Shown: in pieces, positions 12,901-26,226 of the stretch | How positions within the stretch are numbered: the first letter of the stretch is position 1 | Layout of the letters: each line of letters starts with the position of its first letter | Origin: Cinnamomum chago | Lineage: Eukaryota; Streptophyta; Magnoliopsida; Laurales; Lauraceae | Reading direction: 5' to 3' | Assembly: GCA_038049695.1 (NCBI GenBank) | Contig: CP142459.1 | Location: 68,626,001 to 68,690,000 of the forward strand | Length of the DNA stretch: 64,000 bases | Translations under genes and position numbers: made by a program | The notes under the pieces: generated by a model | Seen by the model: the letters and a program-made list of their open reading frames with translations, nothing else | Databases searched by the model: none | Told to the model about the DNA's origin: nothing

Positions 12901-13549
12901 GTCGTGTCATGCCTATGAGCCCGGGTATCAAGGCCTGACATTGCCCTTGCATGTGGGCTTTGCCTGGCCAGTTGACTGCCGTCCCGTTGACACTTCTAAT
13001 TCTAACTATCGAACCACCTTAGTGTTGGGTGAGTGGCATAAGGTGTGAGTTTGCTCTCCTATTAGTATGTTTGATTTCCTCCCCAGATTTGTCCGGTGGA
13101 CGTGAGTGTGGGTTTCATGCATGCGCCCAAGGGAATAGACGTGTCGGGTTAAATACCACAAGGAACTTTCATTATAAAAAGATTAAAAAAAAAATTCTAA
13201 CTATTGAAGCAGTGGACCTTCATGAATGGATGGAAACATCTAATTGACAAAATCTTTTTGTAATAACCCAATGATCAGATGAGATTCATTGTTTATTAGA
13301 TAGTAAACGGTACAGATTCATTGTCCACCTACTATATTTGTAAAAATTGTATAAAGCACACAAACAAAAGTCCAACATAATCTTTTTTATTACAACAGAT
13401 GAGGAAAAACAGCTACTAGTAAATGATTTATTCCTTTTTCTATGTTGAGGTAAATGACTTTTTTTATATGCAAACCATCTTGATACAAAATACACATTCA
13501 TTTATTTCTAATATCCTATTGCTTGATTGGCTTCACCTATGATGGGAAT
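9931..13549. other. P450 upstream region and intergenic DNA, no gene seen
   Basis: The first few hundred bases are the 5' flank of the minus-strand P450; no confident TATA box or regulatory site was identified. From about 10200 the region is non-coding. A stretch at about 12500-13000 has GC-rich ends with GTGTCAT/CATGCC-like motifs around an AT-rich core, an arrangement often seen in non-autonomous hAT elements, but ends and duplications could not be fixed. Confidence 0.5.
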
Positions 13550-14555
13550 TAGGGTTGCACAAAAAATCCGGTATCACAGCAAAACCGAACCGACCGAACC
13601 GGACAATTCGGATTGATTTTTAGTAGACCGGTTTGGTTAACGGTTTCAAAATCATAAAAACCGCTTACATCGGTCGGTTATTGGTTTGAGCCCATGGTTA
13701 ACCACTTAAACCGAACTGACCGTATGTAGTAACTTAATTGTTGCTTTTTTACTATTTTAGTCTTAGGATTTCGTTTTTTACTACTTTCAACGTTACATTC
13801 CACAACTCCATTCTAATATGAACTAAACCGTCAACACTGCCTCAGTGCATCTCTTTTAATCTCTCAAATACTTTTTGATACTTCATTGCAGATGGAGGAG
13901 TTACTATACATGGTGTTTTCCTTCCATCATAATTTCTACCTCGTTTCAATGAAGTTTTTATCAGAAGGCTGCACTCTTGAGAATGTTAGAAAAGTCAGTA
14001 GAGCCTAGCCTTTTGATGGTTGGTTTTGGTCTCATTACCAATGTGTTAAGAAACCTTCATTTCTGAAAAATACAGTGGGTTTTGATACAAATTTCATTTG
14101 TGTGTGACTTTTTTTTTACATGAACTATTATTCTATTGTAATTCCAAATGGTATCCTGTGGAATGATTGTTTCACTACAAGTTGGTTTTTTTTTTTTTTT
14201 TTGCGCACTTGCATTTAGTCCAAACTCTCTTTTTGGAGTGTAATTATTTTTTATATGCGTTTAGTCCAGTCTGGAATGTTGGATTTTTATGTTTGCACTA
14301 AACATTAGAATATATACAAAGGACGAGGTATCATCATTTTGAAATTCTCAATGTCCGATTTTCAAAAAAATAAAATGAAAAACAACGGTTAAACCGACTG
14401 AACCGAACCGAACCGTTTGGTTTGGTTCGGTTCGGTTTAAGCCCTCTCAATCGGTCGGATTGGATCGGTTAATTAAAAAACCGACAGGTTCGGTTTGGTT
14501 GTTGGTTTTAATGTTAAACCGATCCGAACCGCCCATGTGCAGCTCTAATGAAAAT
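13542..14555. mobile_element. non-autonomous hAT-like element with CCGAACC subterminal repeats
   Basis: The element spans 13550-14547 (998 bp). Its ends are TAGGGTTGCAC and, read inward from the right, TAGAGCTGCAC (9 of 11 identical). Flanks ATGGGAAT (13542-13549) and ATGAAAAT (14548-14555) match at 6 of 8 positions, consistent with an aged 8-bp hAT duplication. Both subterminal zones are packed with CCGAACC/GGTTCGG/AACCGAAC motifs, as expected for hAT transposase binding sites. The interior is AT-rich and lacks a transposase frame, so it would move only in trans. Confidence 0.78.
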
Positions 14556-16300
14556 TACGATAATCGGAGCATAAAATGGGTGGGTGAAAGAGAAATCTAG
14601 TAAGGTCCACCTACAACCAGTAAGGGAGTTGGATGGTCGATCTAAATTACCCAATCATGTGTTCCCCATTCAGGACTAAACATCTCAGTAAACAGACATT
14701 GTACATCTTTCAAATCTCATCCTCATGTTAATTCTGATATCATGTTTATTTGTAAATTGGATTGTGTACAGTGTAAGCATGAAAGGTACCTGCTGCTATT
14801 CATTGTTCTCTTCGTGTTGTATAAAGTTTCCCTTGGTCTTATTATCTTAATAAAGCTGTGTACCTTTTATTAAGGGCCTACATGTTGAAGAGTAGGCTCC
14901 ATCCGGGTATTGAAAAGTATTTATGTTGCATCTATTAACGCCTCAAGACTTTTGCATGAATGGTTAGGTAAAGAAATTAAAGAAGAACTAATTGGCCGCG
15001 AGTTCAAATTTATGAAGGAACGACTCGGTGCGGAAAAAAAAGAGAGTGTTGCTAAAAGTGTGCCAACTGGATTCCACCTAATGGAGAGTATTGTTTTGAT
15101 TGATTGAGCTAGAGATTTGTGAAAATTAGCATGGCAACTGCCTTAATTTGTACCTCAAGATAGGTAGAGATATATACAATGAGAGACCCAATAATGACTG
15201 TATTTTGCTAAAGGCTTGGAAGGATTTTAATGATCACTATCTTCATTTCTATTTTGATTAAGATAAGATATGTCACTATCCGAACTGAGTAGTTGAGTAG
15301 GACACAAAAGCCATCACGGGATACCTTCCCCAAATATGGGTATGACAAGATCCACCACTTTGATGATCCATTTTATTAGTCATCCACCATAATTTCCTTC
15401 GTGATCTTTCCACGCATGGTAGGATTAGGACAAATTAGATGGAATGGAAGGAATTCCATGGATTTTGGCAAATTCAAAGGCAAAGATTGTGTTGGTGCTG
15501 ACTATTATTCTAATGTCTATATATAGCCCTTTGGCTAATGGATGATAAGATCTCCATTCAAATTCGAATTGAAAGATGATAAGGATAATAGGTTGGATCA
15601 AACTCTCTCGATTTGAATTTAAATGGAGATATGATAAGGATAGAGAGTTGAATAAAACTGATATTATTCTTATCCTTATCACCATCAGATTCCTTGTGAG
15701 GGGTGTATCTTTGTGAGTGGGGCCCACCCACATGTAAATATAAGTGGGCCCCATCACAGATGCCAACAATGCTTGTGTAGAAAGAAGACTGTATAGCCTT
15801 CACAGTTAACCCATTCTTGTTACAGAAACTACTGAAAGACTTTCTTACTCAACACAAAATTTTCTTCAATGTGTAACATGTTACCATGTGCAGTATTTCT
15901 TGCAAAAACTTAATGCATTGAGGTTGTAATTCCATTTGAGAAAATGTTCTATACAGAGATCAACCAAAACATGTCAAAGTACATAAAAAGAAACTCTGCA
16001 ACCAAGACCTGATGGAGTTTAGACTACATGTTATCATCGAAGCCTATAGTTTTTTGTCATTTAACAACTTGGAGTTTATTTTTGGGTTGGTTGCCACACT
16101 CGTGGGATAGTTGTTGGAAGTAGGTGGGCCTAGTGGGTAGGTTTTCAAAACTCTTTACCCACTTGATGCAGTGATCAAGTATCATAAGGCCATAAATCCA
16201 ATCTAGAATCCAAAAACTCTTTCTCATGCAACAAGAATAAAATAAATAATATCTAGACAAGCTATCACAAAAATTTACACAAGAGATGAAGTATATCTGA
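14556..16300. other. intergenic region, no gene seen
   Basis: No coding region was recognised. A short inverted repeat with arms of about 24 bp at about 15547-15571 and 15610-15634 could form a hairpin. Around 14930-15060 a short open frame exists but has no family features. Confidence 0.45.
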
Positions 16301-17600
16301 CCTTGGGAGCTCGTTGTGCTCTAATGGAGAAGTTGATTACTTGGCTTGTTGAAGAACACTTTCACAAGAACAAGAAGGATCTTCAAAACATTTTAGTCTT
16401 CCACGCTATGATCCTCCACTAGATTACTTCTCTAGGAGAAAGGTGGGATCTCCAAAAGAAGCAAATCCTATAATCTCTAGTAGGGAATTGGAGGAGAAAA
16501 GGGGGAGAGAGGAGAGAGGGGCTTGGGCGTGCGATGAGTGTATGGGACATCCAACCCCTCCTCTCCTTATATAGCTAATGAGCACCTCCTCTTTTGGTTA
16601 TAATTAAAAGTCTCAAATCTATTATAATTAATATCCTTCTCTTCATTCCTTTTATAGTTCAAACAGTATCAGAAATAATCTTTTACTAGGGCTAGAGCGG
16701 GAACCACTAGAGATTCAGTAGAAGTTAATTCCAACTGGGGTATCCGGACCCCACATATCACATGCAATCCTAACCCATAGTTAATTGCAACTAAATCCAC
16801 TAAATAAGTGTAATTAAACCCTAGTCTTATGAATAAATTATAAGAAGACCATAAACTTCTCTATTACTACAAGTAGGCACCTCCATCAATTATATCCATA
16901 GATCAATTGGATTAAACATATCCAACCAATTTATATCCATATCTTATTATCCTTGTGACAGTTAATTGTAACAAACTCCACTAAATAAATGTAATTAAAT
17001 GCTAGTCTTAGGAATAAATTATAAGAAGACTCTAAACTTCCCTATTACTACAAGTAGGCCCCTCCATCAATTATATCCATAGATTGATTGGATTAAACAT
17101 GTCCAACCAATTTAGATCCATATCTTATTATCCTTATGATCCAATTAATCACACTTATCAGTATCATCCAATTATCTCTTAATTAAAATGGGTGTGCACT
17201 TACCAATGATAAATTCATTAATTAGCGCAAGGTGATATATCTATTAGAAGATAGATTTCATCCCCACAGTCCCGCTATCATGTACACAAGACACCGAGGT
17301 GTTGACCTACAATTGGCCTCACTCATTGGTAATTCAAAGTAAATGCATAATAGAAACTTGAATTCATTAATCTTTCAGGATTAAGAGTCTATTACTAGGG
17401 AATTATAAGAGCAATCCTTAAATCAACAACAGATTTACATAAAGTGCATTTCATGGTCTTTTAATACATTTAATGTACCAGCACGATGATCCAGAGTCTT
17501 AAATTATGATGATTGAGACAAATCATACTATCTCATAATGATCATAATGATGTAACTTTATCACATGAGATGTCCAATCTCATCACTCACTTGTGGGATA
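16300..17600 (-). mobile_element. possible LTR-like sequence on the minus strand
   Basis: Read on the minus strand the block has AT-rich sequence with an internal tandem repeat, then a TATA-like CTATATAAGG near 16567-16577, then a pyrimidine-rich leader. This resembles the U3-R layout of a plant LTR. No gag-pol frames, second LTR, primer-binding site or target-site duplication were found. The call is tentative; the block could equally be unrelated repeat DNA. Confidence 0.25.
16779..17139. repeat. tandem duplication, two 181-bp units
   Basis: Unit 1 (about 16779-16959) begins AGTTAATTGCAACTAAATCC. Unit 2 (about 16960-17139) begins AGTTAATTGTAACAAACTCC. They share long stretches such as 'CTATTACTACAAGTAGGC' and 'ATCAATTATATCCATAGAT' and differ by scattered substitutions, so the duplication is not very recent. 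It is non-coding. Confidence 0.85.
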
Positions 17601-17821
17601 GTATATCAGGGTAGCTGACATCGCCAACATGCCTTGGTCACCATCTCTACTGATGTTGATGATGTGTTCTTTGGTTCCTGATTCTACTCTTTGAATGTTT
17701 AGTTCAATTCCAGCAACTTTGTTTCATTGACAGCAGCTCCAAATTCCCAGCTACTTAATCAACATAATTTAGAGTTCTCAGGGGAGCTGGATGAAAGATT
17801 AAACCTTGCGCCTTTCCCTCT

Positions 17822-18801
17822 ATTAGATACAGGGGTGGACCTACCCGCCCCAGGTCAAATCTAAAATTGCATGATATTTGAATGGATCTGAACCTCTCCC
17901 ATGTATGTCTAGTAAATAGTTGCCCCACGTCTAAATATTGTGTTTGCCCCACATCATAAAACCTTGGTGAAAACACTCATCTTCTCTTTGGACATCTTCT
18001 TCCCACTGAGAGTATCATATCCACTTTGCACATATCTCTTTCTATGAAGAGTCTAAGATCCTCGCTCCGATTGAGTTCTCGTCGATTCTCTTGTAGTTGG
18101 TCTCTCTCTCACCAAATAACCCTAAATAAAAGCAATCTTCATCTCTCTTCAAATGCAACATAATTCTAATTACCCTATACCTAAATTTGAACCATGAATT
18201 TTCAAATCCTAATTTCAAACTCTAAATCTCTAAATCCTAATTCAAACTTTAAGCCCTAAATCACCATATCTAATCATATCAATAAGTCCCAAGATGACCA
18301 AATCACCATTGGGCACACTTTAAACTTCAATTCATACATAAATCAGGCCTTATGACTCATATGTTTGGATAACTTGAGTTACATTTATGTGGCGATTTTC
18401 CTTCTTTGCCACGAGTCCATGATCATAGGGAAGGATTTTTATAGCTAGGTAAGTGCAGGTAACCAAATTCTTTAAATCCAAATAAAACCCCTTCGGAAAC
18501 CCAAATTGGGTACATTGGTGCTCACCCAAATCATTGTTGCAAGGTATCCAAACACCTAAGATTAAAGGAAATGTTATCTTAGGTTGTTTTGACGATGATG
18601 ATGAATTGATGATCACTTGAATTTGGTAAAGGGAGTGAGAAGGCACTTCAATTGGGCAGGGGATCTAAAAATGAAAAAAGTTTTGTGTCTATTTAAATGC
18701 AATACATTTTTGTATGGTTAATGTGAAAAAAAAGTTAGCAAAGTCAAGTAAAAGTTTAGCCCCACCCAAGTAAAAATCCTAAGTCCGCCACTGAATTTAG
18801 A
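17822..18801. mobile_element. non-autonomous hAT-like element, family A copy 1
   Basis: Left end CAGGGGTGGACCTA (from 17830) and right end, read inward from 18793, CAGTGGCGGACTTAGG form imperfect inverted termini. The 964-bp interior shares order and wording with the element at 52298-53361, including 'TTAAGCCCTAAA' and 'CCCCACCCAA' near the right end. Flanks (17822-17829 and 18794 onward) are related, ATTAGATA versus AATTTAGATA, but not an exact 8-bp duplication. No transposase frame is present. Confidence 0.65.
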
Positions 18802-18924
18802 TAGAATGCGTAATCAATTTCTAGTCCATTTCCTATCTTGGAGTTGTGTTGAGGAACAAATGGATAGATTGCCTAATCAATTTGTAGTCCATTTCCTATC
18901 TTGGAGTTTTGTTGAGAAACAAAT
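18797..18924. repeat. tandem duplication, about 63-bp unit
   Basis: Two adjacent units share 'TAATCAATTT', 'TAGTCCATTTCCTATCTTGG' and 'GAACAAATG' or 'GAAACAAATG' with few differences. The repeat directly abuts the right end of the hAT-like element, so a link to repair after its insertion or excision is possible. Confidence 0.8.
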
Positions 18925-21900
18925 GACCATACTGATAATTTGAACTTCCATTTCAAAGGAAGTAGAAGTCCTTATTCAAATCTGCATTGTTCTGTACGTG
19001 ATAAATGGATCAAATACAGAGAAAACTGTGCCTCCATTGTAAAACTCATACAGAACTCCTTGCAAATGTGCAAAAATCCTGTAATTTGTTTACTGCCCTT
19101 CACCAGTTCAGTATATCACAACCGCTCTGTCCATGCTAACAATCTCAATTTGATTGTAGGCATCTGTCTCTGCTGGGGGGAAAAACAAGCTTGAAGAGCA
19201 ATGATATAACGAAACTCATGCCAATTTTAAGTACACATTGTTATGAGAAGAGTGATAATGAAGGCCCTTTTCATTTGAGATAATGGAATGATATGGTTAA
19301 ACTCGCGCTAGCTCTCACTTAGCAGAAAAGAAAAATGGAAACCATGAAAAAAAAAAAAAGTATGGTCATTTGAAGCTAAACAAGCAGCTGCTTCATTCTG
19401 TTCGGTATTGGGAGTTGAAAGAATGCCTTGATAACAATGTGACGACTTACTATAGATGAAAGAAGCATATTACAGAAATCTGAATAAGCTCCTTAGAAGA
19501 TTATATTAGGTTTATTTTGATTGAGATGAAGCAGAGTCCTCCAGAAACATGTCTTCTTGGCCCAGTCAGACTCTGGTGAAGCTTGTCCAGTTGTCCTAGC
19601 ACTCCCTGCTAAGGTATTGTGCTTAAAATTCAGGCCGGCTCCAACCCATAGAAGTGAACTCTGGGCCCCGACCCATCTTGCTCACAAATGTACGCACTTC
19701 TTTGTGCTAAATCTGTAGGGAAGGGCCAGGTCTATAGTTGGGCCTTGACACATGCTTAGACCCAAAGCACACTCAACTACTGAATCGGAAAACTCAGCCT
19801 AGGCCCAGTCCACAGCCCAAAATGCACAGCCTAAACCCAGATCAAAGTGAGCTGGTCTCTGCACAAGCTTTATCTGGCCACGTCCACATTAATCTGGATT
19901 TAGGATCTTCTCAAGCCTGATCTCACCTGTCCCCTGATAACCTATAACTTAAAAATGATCATTATCAATGTAAATTCCCACCAGACTGGCAGCCCACTTC
20001 CATCTTCTAAGAGATATATTGGGAAGTAGAGCCGTTCACGAGTCAGGTCAGACCAGCCCAAAGCTTGTCTAAGCCTCGTCTATTTAGATATGAGCCTAAT
20101 ATTAGGCCAGAGTCCCCCACACCCAAGTGAAATTTGGGCTGGGGCCAAGGTTATCTGCAAAGTATCAGTACTCCTTTGTGTTAAATAAATTGCTATGGAT
20201 TGGGCCTCTATGAACTCAGTCCTAGGCCTATGATGATTCTTAATGTGCATCCATCAGGTGCCATGGATGATTAAACAGTTAGGATTGTCTCTTCTGGGGA
20301 CCATCAACTGATTTACTCACAAGATCCTTTGAGCATCTGTATAGAACGGATACACCCGTACACTGATCAGATGGTTTGGACCCTTCTACCATTGCAAATT
20401 TTGACATAATAGCATAGACAGTCTTTATAATAATAAAAAAAAAAACATAGAGACAGTGCCCATTAAATGGAAACCTGATAAAGAAATCAAGCATTATTGT
20501 GCGTGTGCATGTGGAAGCGCGAAACCTGCAGACAAACAATCGAGCCACAAACCAGAAGAGAGAAAACCACACAAGAGATTTTATGCGGTTCCTCCGCAGA
20601 GTACTTTCATCCACAGCCAAAGAGAACTCACTCTATTTACTTACTATTCCACTCTGCTTAGGTCTAGGGTTATTGATTATAATGTATTTTCTAACTTTTG
20701 CTTTCTGGGCCTCAAAAAAGTCCTGGTATGATAACCGAAATACTCTTAACACAAAGCCCAATCCCTTACTATAACCCAAGGGACCAATCCAGTAGAAACC
20801 CAACAAGCATCATGATCACTTATTGGACTATATATATGGTTGACAACAGCTCCAAAACTGATCATTCAACGGTAGGCCATTGGAGATTTTTATTTTCCCT
20901 TCTCTTTCCTTTTTTGGAAGAGATTTCCTTGGCAGGCTGAATGGCCTTGGCTTGGGTTGACCAAAGCCAAACCCAATCCAACAAGAAAAGAGATAAATTA
21001 AGCCATCCATGGAACATACATACGCTATTTGATTTTGTATTTCTAATGTATCTCGATGTAAGAAGAAGAAGAAGAAGAAGAAGAGATGAGAAGAGACACC
21101 ATTGACTTCATTTTAAAAGTCTTAACATGAGGCTTTCTCACCTTGCATGGAGAGAAGCATATTTCAAGTCTGGTGGCCTCTCTCCTACTTATGTCACTCC
21201 ATTTTTCTAAACTTTATTTTAAGGTCTCTTTGATCATTCAAAGAGATCTTTAAAAAATGTAAGGTCAAGGAATTTTGGTTTCGATTAGTGCACAAATTAA
21301 TCGAATCCGACTGTCAACAGCAATTCTTTGAATTGACTTTTATTTATCAATTATGTTATGTATCAGCGAATACATACAAACCATAATATGAGAGGATGGT
21401 GGATGATGGTTCAGTGCATCTTTATAGATGTTTATTGTTAGAAGGAAAACTCTACGAAGGTACTCTTGTAAAGGTCACCTATCATCAATCCAATCTCCTC
21501 ACACTCACTAATTTTTATCAATCAAAATTCACCTTATTTTGACACTTATGATCTGAATTATACTCACAATTAAATTGAAAGAAAAAAAATGAAACAAAAC
21601 TTAAGATTCCAAAGACCTCAAATCAATGGTTATGATGATCTATTTATAATGATTTTTTAACCACAAAATCTAATTCATGATGAGACATTTTCATCACAAT
21701 ATCCCCCGTGGGCTAGCTTGCATTCAAGCGGGTTGCATAAGGGGCTTAGATTTTTACATATTATAAAAACAGTGAGAGATCTCTCTCCGGTGAAACTTAT
21801 CAAAGAACTTGATGTCACATTTGCAAAGTCCACTTAATATTTGTGAGTCGTTGAAATATAAAGATACTGTTTCATCCTATCAACATATGTCATTATTATA

Positions 21901-22321
21901 AAATTTCATGTCAGCTAATGTACCCTCTTAATTACTTCCTTGGAATGGAAAAAGAAAAGAAGAGATTTAATGCAATCCGAACTCAATATTTGTGGGTCTA
22001 CGTGGCCAAACTTTAGAGGATGCACAATGGTTAAAAAGCCCCACTGGAGGGAGAATGAGAGGATTGATTGGAAAAGAAAACGTCACAATTCACAAAGTCG
22101 ATCCAAATAGGCGGAAGTAATAAAAGCTTAAACAATTATGTTGTTTTAATCTTGTCCTAATCATCTCCTTTGGGCCACTGATTTCTTAGGTCAAGAATTC
22201 ATATTGTTACACGGGGCATACCTATAAGGGACATGATGGACCTACGGTGGATACATTGTATGAATGTCTGCCAAACGATCATACAATTGCTCCTTTGGTA
22301 TCTTCATAAATACCCACCTTA
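18925..22321. other. intergenic region, no gene seen
   Basis: No gene is supported. There is a (GAA)n microsatellite at about 21061-21083. A segment near 20038 begins TAGAGCCGTTCACGAGTC, reminiscent of hAT termini, but no matching other end was located. Confidence 0.5.
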
Positions 22322-22405
22322 TTTTTGTGGATTCATGTCAAGGCACTTCTGGTAATAGGCCACCTTTTTTTGTGGATTCATGTCAAGGCACTTCTAGTAA
22401 TAGGC
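22322..22405. repeat. tandem duplication, 39-bp copies at 45-bp spacing
   Basis: TTTTTGTGGATTCATGTCAA and the following bases up to AATAGGC occur at 22322 and again at 22367, with one mismatch (CTGGTAA versus CTAGTAA). The copies are separated by six bases. This is a recent-looking local duplication in non-coding DNA. Confidence 0.88.
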
Positions 22406-22671
22406 GAGGAATTCACAAATCTGAGAATTTCTCTATGAAGATTCATACGGTTGAGGATTTTATAGTGATATTGGTGTCTATAGATAAGAAAAAGTAGTTT
22501 TGATTCGCAAATCCACAAAAGTGAGGAGTTCCATTTGTCCAAATCATTGAGAATTTACAATTGTCAAACATGTGTTTTTCATGATTTTGTGAAAAGCGAA
22601 AAAAATCCAAAGGTTTGGTTGCCAAACGTGACCGTAGGTTTTAGTCAGTGCCCCAAATTTTATGGGTTTTA

Positions 22672-23125
22672 GGGCATGTTTGTGTAACCCATTTCAGCGG
22701 AAAATGTTGTAGTTTTCTGCGGAAAACTTTTTTTCATGTGTTTGGTGCAGCAGTTTTCCACGGAAATAATTTTTTGCCACGTCAGCTTTTTCTTTCCTAG
22801 CCATGGAAATAAACTTCCTATGGGGGGTATGAGAAGTCCATTTCCACGGAAAACCGACCCCTCAATTTCCTCTCTCTCGCCCTCACTCCACTCAGCCACC
22901 CTCTTTCTTCCTTTTCCTCTTCCCCTCCCAACCTCACCCACCTCACACACATACCAACCCATTCACCCAATAGTTTTCACTAAAAAGTGGTTTTCACTAA
23001 AGAAATCCATTGCTGCACCAAACAACATTAACACTAATTCATTGAGGAAAACATTTTTGCACCAAACATAAAATTTTGACTTCCGCGGAAAAACTTTTCC
23101 AAAGAATTTGAAACCCATGGATTTT
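22672..23125. mobile_element. possible foldback-like element with inverted TGTTTGGTGCA motifs
   Basis: TGTTTGGTGCA-type motifs occur in opposite orientation near the two ends, with GCGGAAAA/TTTTCCGC-like motifs also inverted. The middle is pyrimidine-rich and non-coding. The inverted symmetry is imperfect and exact ends and duplications were not found, so the call is weak. Confidence 0.35.
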
Positions 23126-26100
23126 GCTTGACCTCCCAAAGAGACTCATGAATCAACATGTTGCATTTAAACACATTTAATGCACCTCCCACTTAGGAGA
23201 GAAGTTGGATGTAATCAAAGAAAAATCATCAGCTCTTCCATCACTGTCAATAAGAAAGGTAAAGATACAAGCTAGTGGTAAGATTTGATTTAAAAAGTAC
23301 AACGTGTTGGTGGGCGGCTTGCTTGCCCCTACAAAGTCTCATGTGTAACCAAGCTTTTACGGTAATCAAAATCAGCTTCATTGGACATTTTAATAATATG
23401 ACAAAAGATGAAAGGAAAAGCCAAAATAACACATATTCGTTTATCAACCAACCATTATCCGACAAAGCTGGTTTTTAATAGTTTATGGGGCTAATGGTTC
23501 GCACCTGGATGTCACATGTCCCATATTTTGCACTTAATTAGTTTCCCCTCCATCCACTCCATGTTGGAGAGGATCCTGTCTCAAATGGCTTTACACCATC
23601 ATGTGGATGAGGAGTTGAAACAACTTTCTGGTTTTTTAAAGTCTCCACCCAAACAACATAAGCTTCAACAATATAATACTGGCCGCTGCATTTTTCTTGC
23701 TGGGGAAGGCTAGAGAGTGCTTGGGTTGACAACAAAAGGAATATCATTAAGAAAACGATTTGCTTGTTTCTCTCAATGCAAGTTATGATTTATGAGTAGA
23801 ATATAAAGTTGAAAACGTGTGGCACATATTAAATGAAAAGATTTGCCACCAGCCTATACGAGATTTGGTGAGGATTCCATCACCCAAGATCCTATGAGTT
23901 TTTACCCCACAAAAAAAAAAAGAAAAAGAAAAAGAAAAAGATACTATGAGTTGGGCACACACCCAATCTCTTTCCAAAGGAACTAAAGAGACATTGCAAT
24001 ATCTACTAGATTAGCCTCCCACTCACAAAAGATGACTTGCATCTTTTCATGTTTGCCTACTTCTAGTGGATGAAATCAATTTGCTTTTGTTTCCATACTT
24101 GCCACCTTTTTTTAGATTTCTGGAAGCACTAGCCTTTGTTTCTATATTTTATAAGTTGGGTTAATATATCCATATCAACCACTTCCTTATTCAATATTTG
24201 CCATCCACTAGAGTACTGAAATGAAAATAATGGGCAATTGCCACCATCCTTATCCTTTTTACTGATTTTACTGTTCATATTTCAAGCTGTTGTCACTAGG
24301 CTTAATCTGAGACCCAAATGTCATTCATCTGTTTTCTTTCTAAACTTAAACCATCGTTGATCATTTTAAAAATGAGAAATGGCAGGCAAGTCAAATTAGT
24401 TGATCTTGACCTGATAGACTTATAATTACCGAAAAGTTGGTTTGGAGAAATTATGATACCTCTTGAATCAGTTTTGGGAATTCTTGAATACCCAACCCTC
24501 AATGAATCCTTTTCCAAAATAAATAATCCCCTATAGTGCTTTTTTCTCTTTTACCCATGTTTTTGTTGTAATGATACACCGACGTGAAGTCAAATCCATG
24601 CACATGGGACCCACTTTTAATTATGCATATTCTTCACCCAAAACAAGAGAGTGATACTGCAGTATTGAACCATACCATCAACTAATGAGTTGATCTCGCC
24701 CCAAGGCATGGTTCAACCCGCACAGCACGTTGCTTGCGTTGACCGGGCCGGCCTGGTGTGACACGACTCAAAGGATGGATCGTGCTGGCCAAGGAGCCCT
24801 GCCACGCCGTGTTCCGCAAGGGTGTCTGTGCCGAGGCATGGCACGGCCTGACATGATATTTATCTAAAATTATATCCTTTTTTATATAAGTAAATTATAA
24901 AAGTTAAAATAATTGAACTTTTACTTTTCACTTATAAATTAGCATAAATATTTATACATTTATTTTAATAGTTTCGAATTTATTTTAAGTTGAGAACCCT
25001 AAAAGTCTAAAATGTCTTTTTTCGATTTATATAAAAAAAATTAAGATTTAGGAGAGAAATATGGGCTCATCTGTGGGCGGCACGGCTCAGCCAATCTGAG
25101 GCACAACACAACCTAAGTCATGTCGCGGACCAACCCCAGGGGACCTAGGTCTTATCCAAGTATTCATTCCACCCTAGGGGAATCCATAATTTGAAAGTAG
25201 GAAAAGTGAGGAGGTCGGCTAGTAAACATTTTCCTTCATAGGTTATTAGGAGATGGAAAGCACAGGGGTTTTTTTTTTTTTTACCCATCTATAAGGGGCT
25301 AGGACACATGCTTGGGTGAGGTGATGAGCCCTCAGGAGAGGAAAATAGATCTAACACCCTTAGGTGAGAGAAGGTGATATGCCCAGGATTCAAACTCTAA
25401 AACAGCCAGGCAAGAACTAATGCACTAATAAGATACGAGGCCATTCTCAGAGAGTACAAGTGTTGAAACATAGTGGGGAGTACTCCCCCTATTCTCTTCA
25501 TTAACAAAGTGGGGAGTACAGTTTTTGGTGCGTTTGTGCGAGCCCCATTTCTGCGGGAGCCGACCGGATTTGCCTCGTGTTTCAGTACATGAAAAATAGA
25601 GGTTGTTCGGTGCAATCTTTTTCAGCAACAAAAAATGGCAAAAAAGTACCTTGCGGCGGGGTTTTCATTTTCTTATTTAATGGGTCGGAACTCAACTCTT
25701 CTGTGGTGTCTGCACAAACAGACCCTCAGAAATCTCTTCTCTTGTCTGGACCCTTTAAAGAAACTTTTCTCCCGTTTAAACTTTGTTTCAGCAACTTTGT
25801 GAAAACTGTGAAAAAAAAAAAAAAAACTCCTCAAAAGGTGGAGAAAACACCCTTTTGTTTTGTGAAATTGAATTCTTTTTATTATTCAAAATTTACATTC
25901 ACTCATTAAACAATATTTTGTTTAAGAAAAGTCACAAAATGATTTTCTTCCACATGGCTTTCGATATTCAACTTCAAACACCATGAGAACTAAATTCCTT
26001 AAAAAAAAAAAATGGTGAATAGATCGGATAGGGTCTCACAACTTTCACATAATAAATTTCTTGTTACAACTCTTGACCCTGACCTGGACTCGACTGTGTG

Positions 26101-26185
26101 TCCAAGAGTGTCAAATCCAGTTGCCATGTTGGAAGGCATTCTTTCGTGGGTTAGTATCTCTCAATTCTCATGCTTAGTTTCAATG
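23126..26185. other. intergenic region, no gene seen
   Basis: No coding region is supported. At about 24700-25140 GC-rich flanks with GCACGGC/CGTGCCG-type motifs surround an AT-rich core, a layout reminiscent of a non-autonomous hAT element, but its ends were not defined. Confidence 0.45.
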
Positions 26186-26226
26186 ATGGTTATAATGTTC
26201 TACCAAAAAAATTATGGTTATAATGT
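26186..26226 (+). mobile_element. minute retroposition scar (15-nt insert, 13-bp duplication)
   Basis: ATGGTTATAATGT at 26186-26198 is repeated exactly at 26214-26226, with 15 bases between: TCTACCAAAAAAATT. The insert ends in an A-rich tail after ACC, like the LINE 3' end near 4066-4089. This fits a LINE insertion truncated almost to nothing, although a small slippage duplication is an alternative. Confidence 0.45.
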
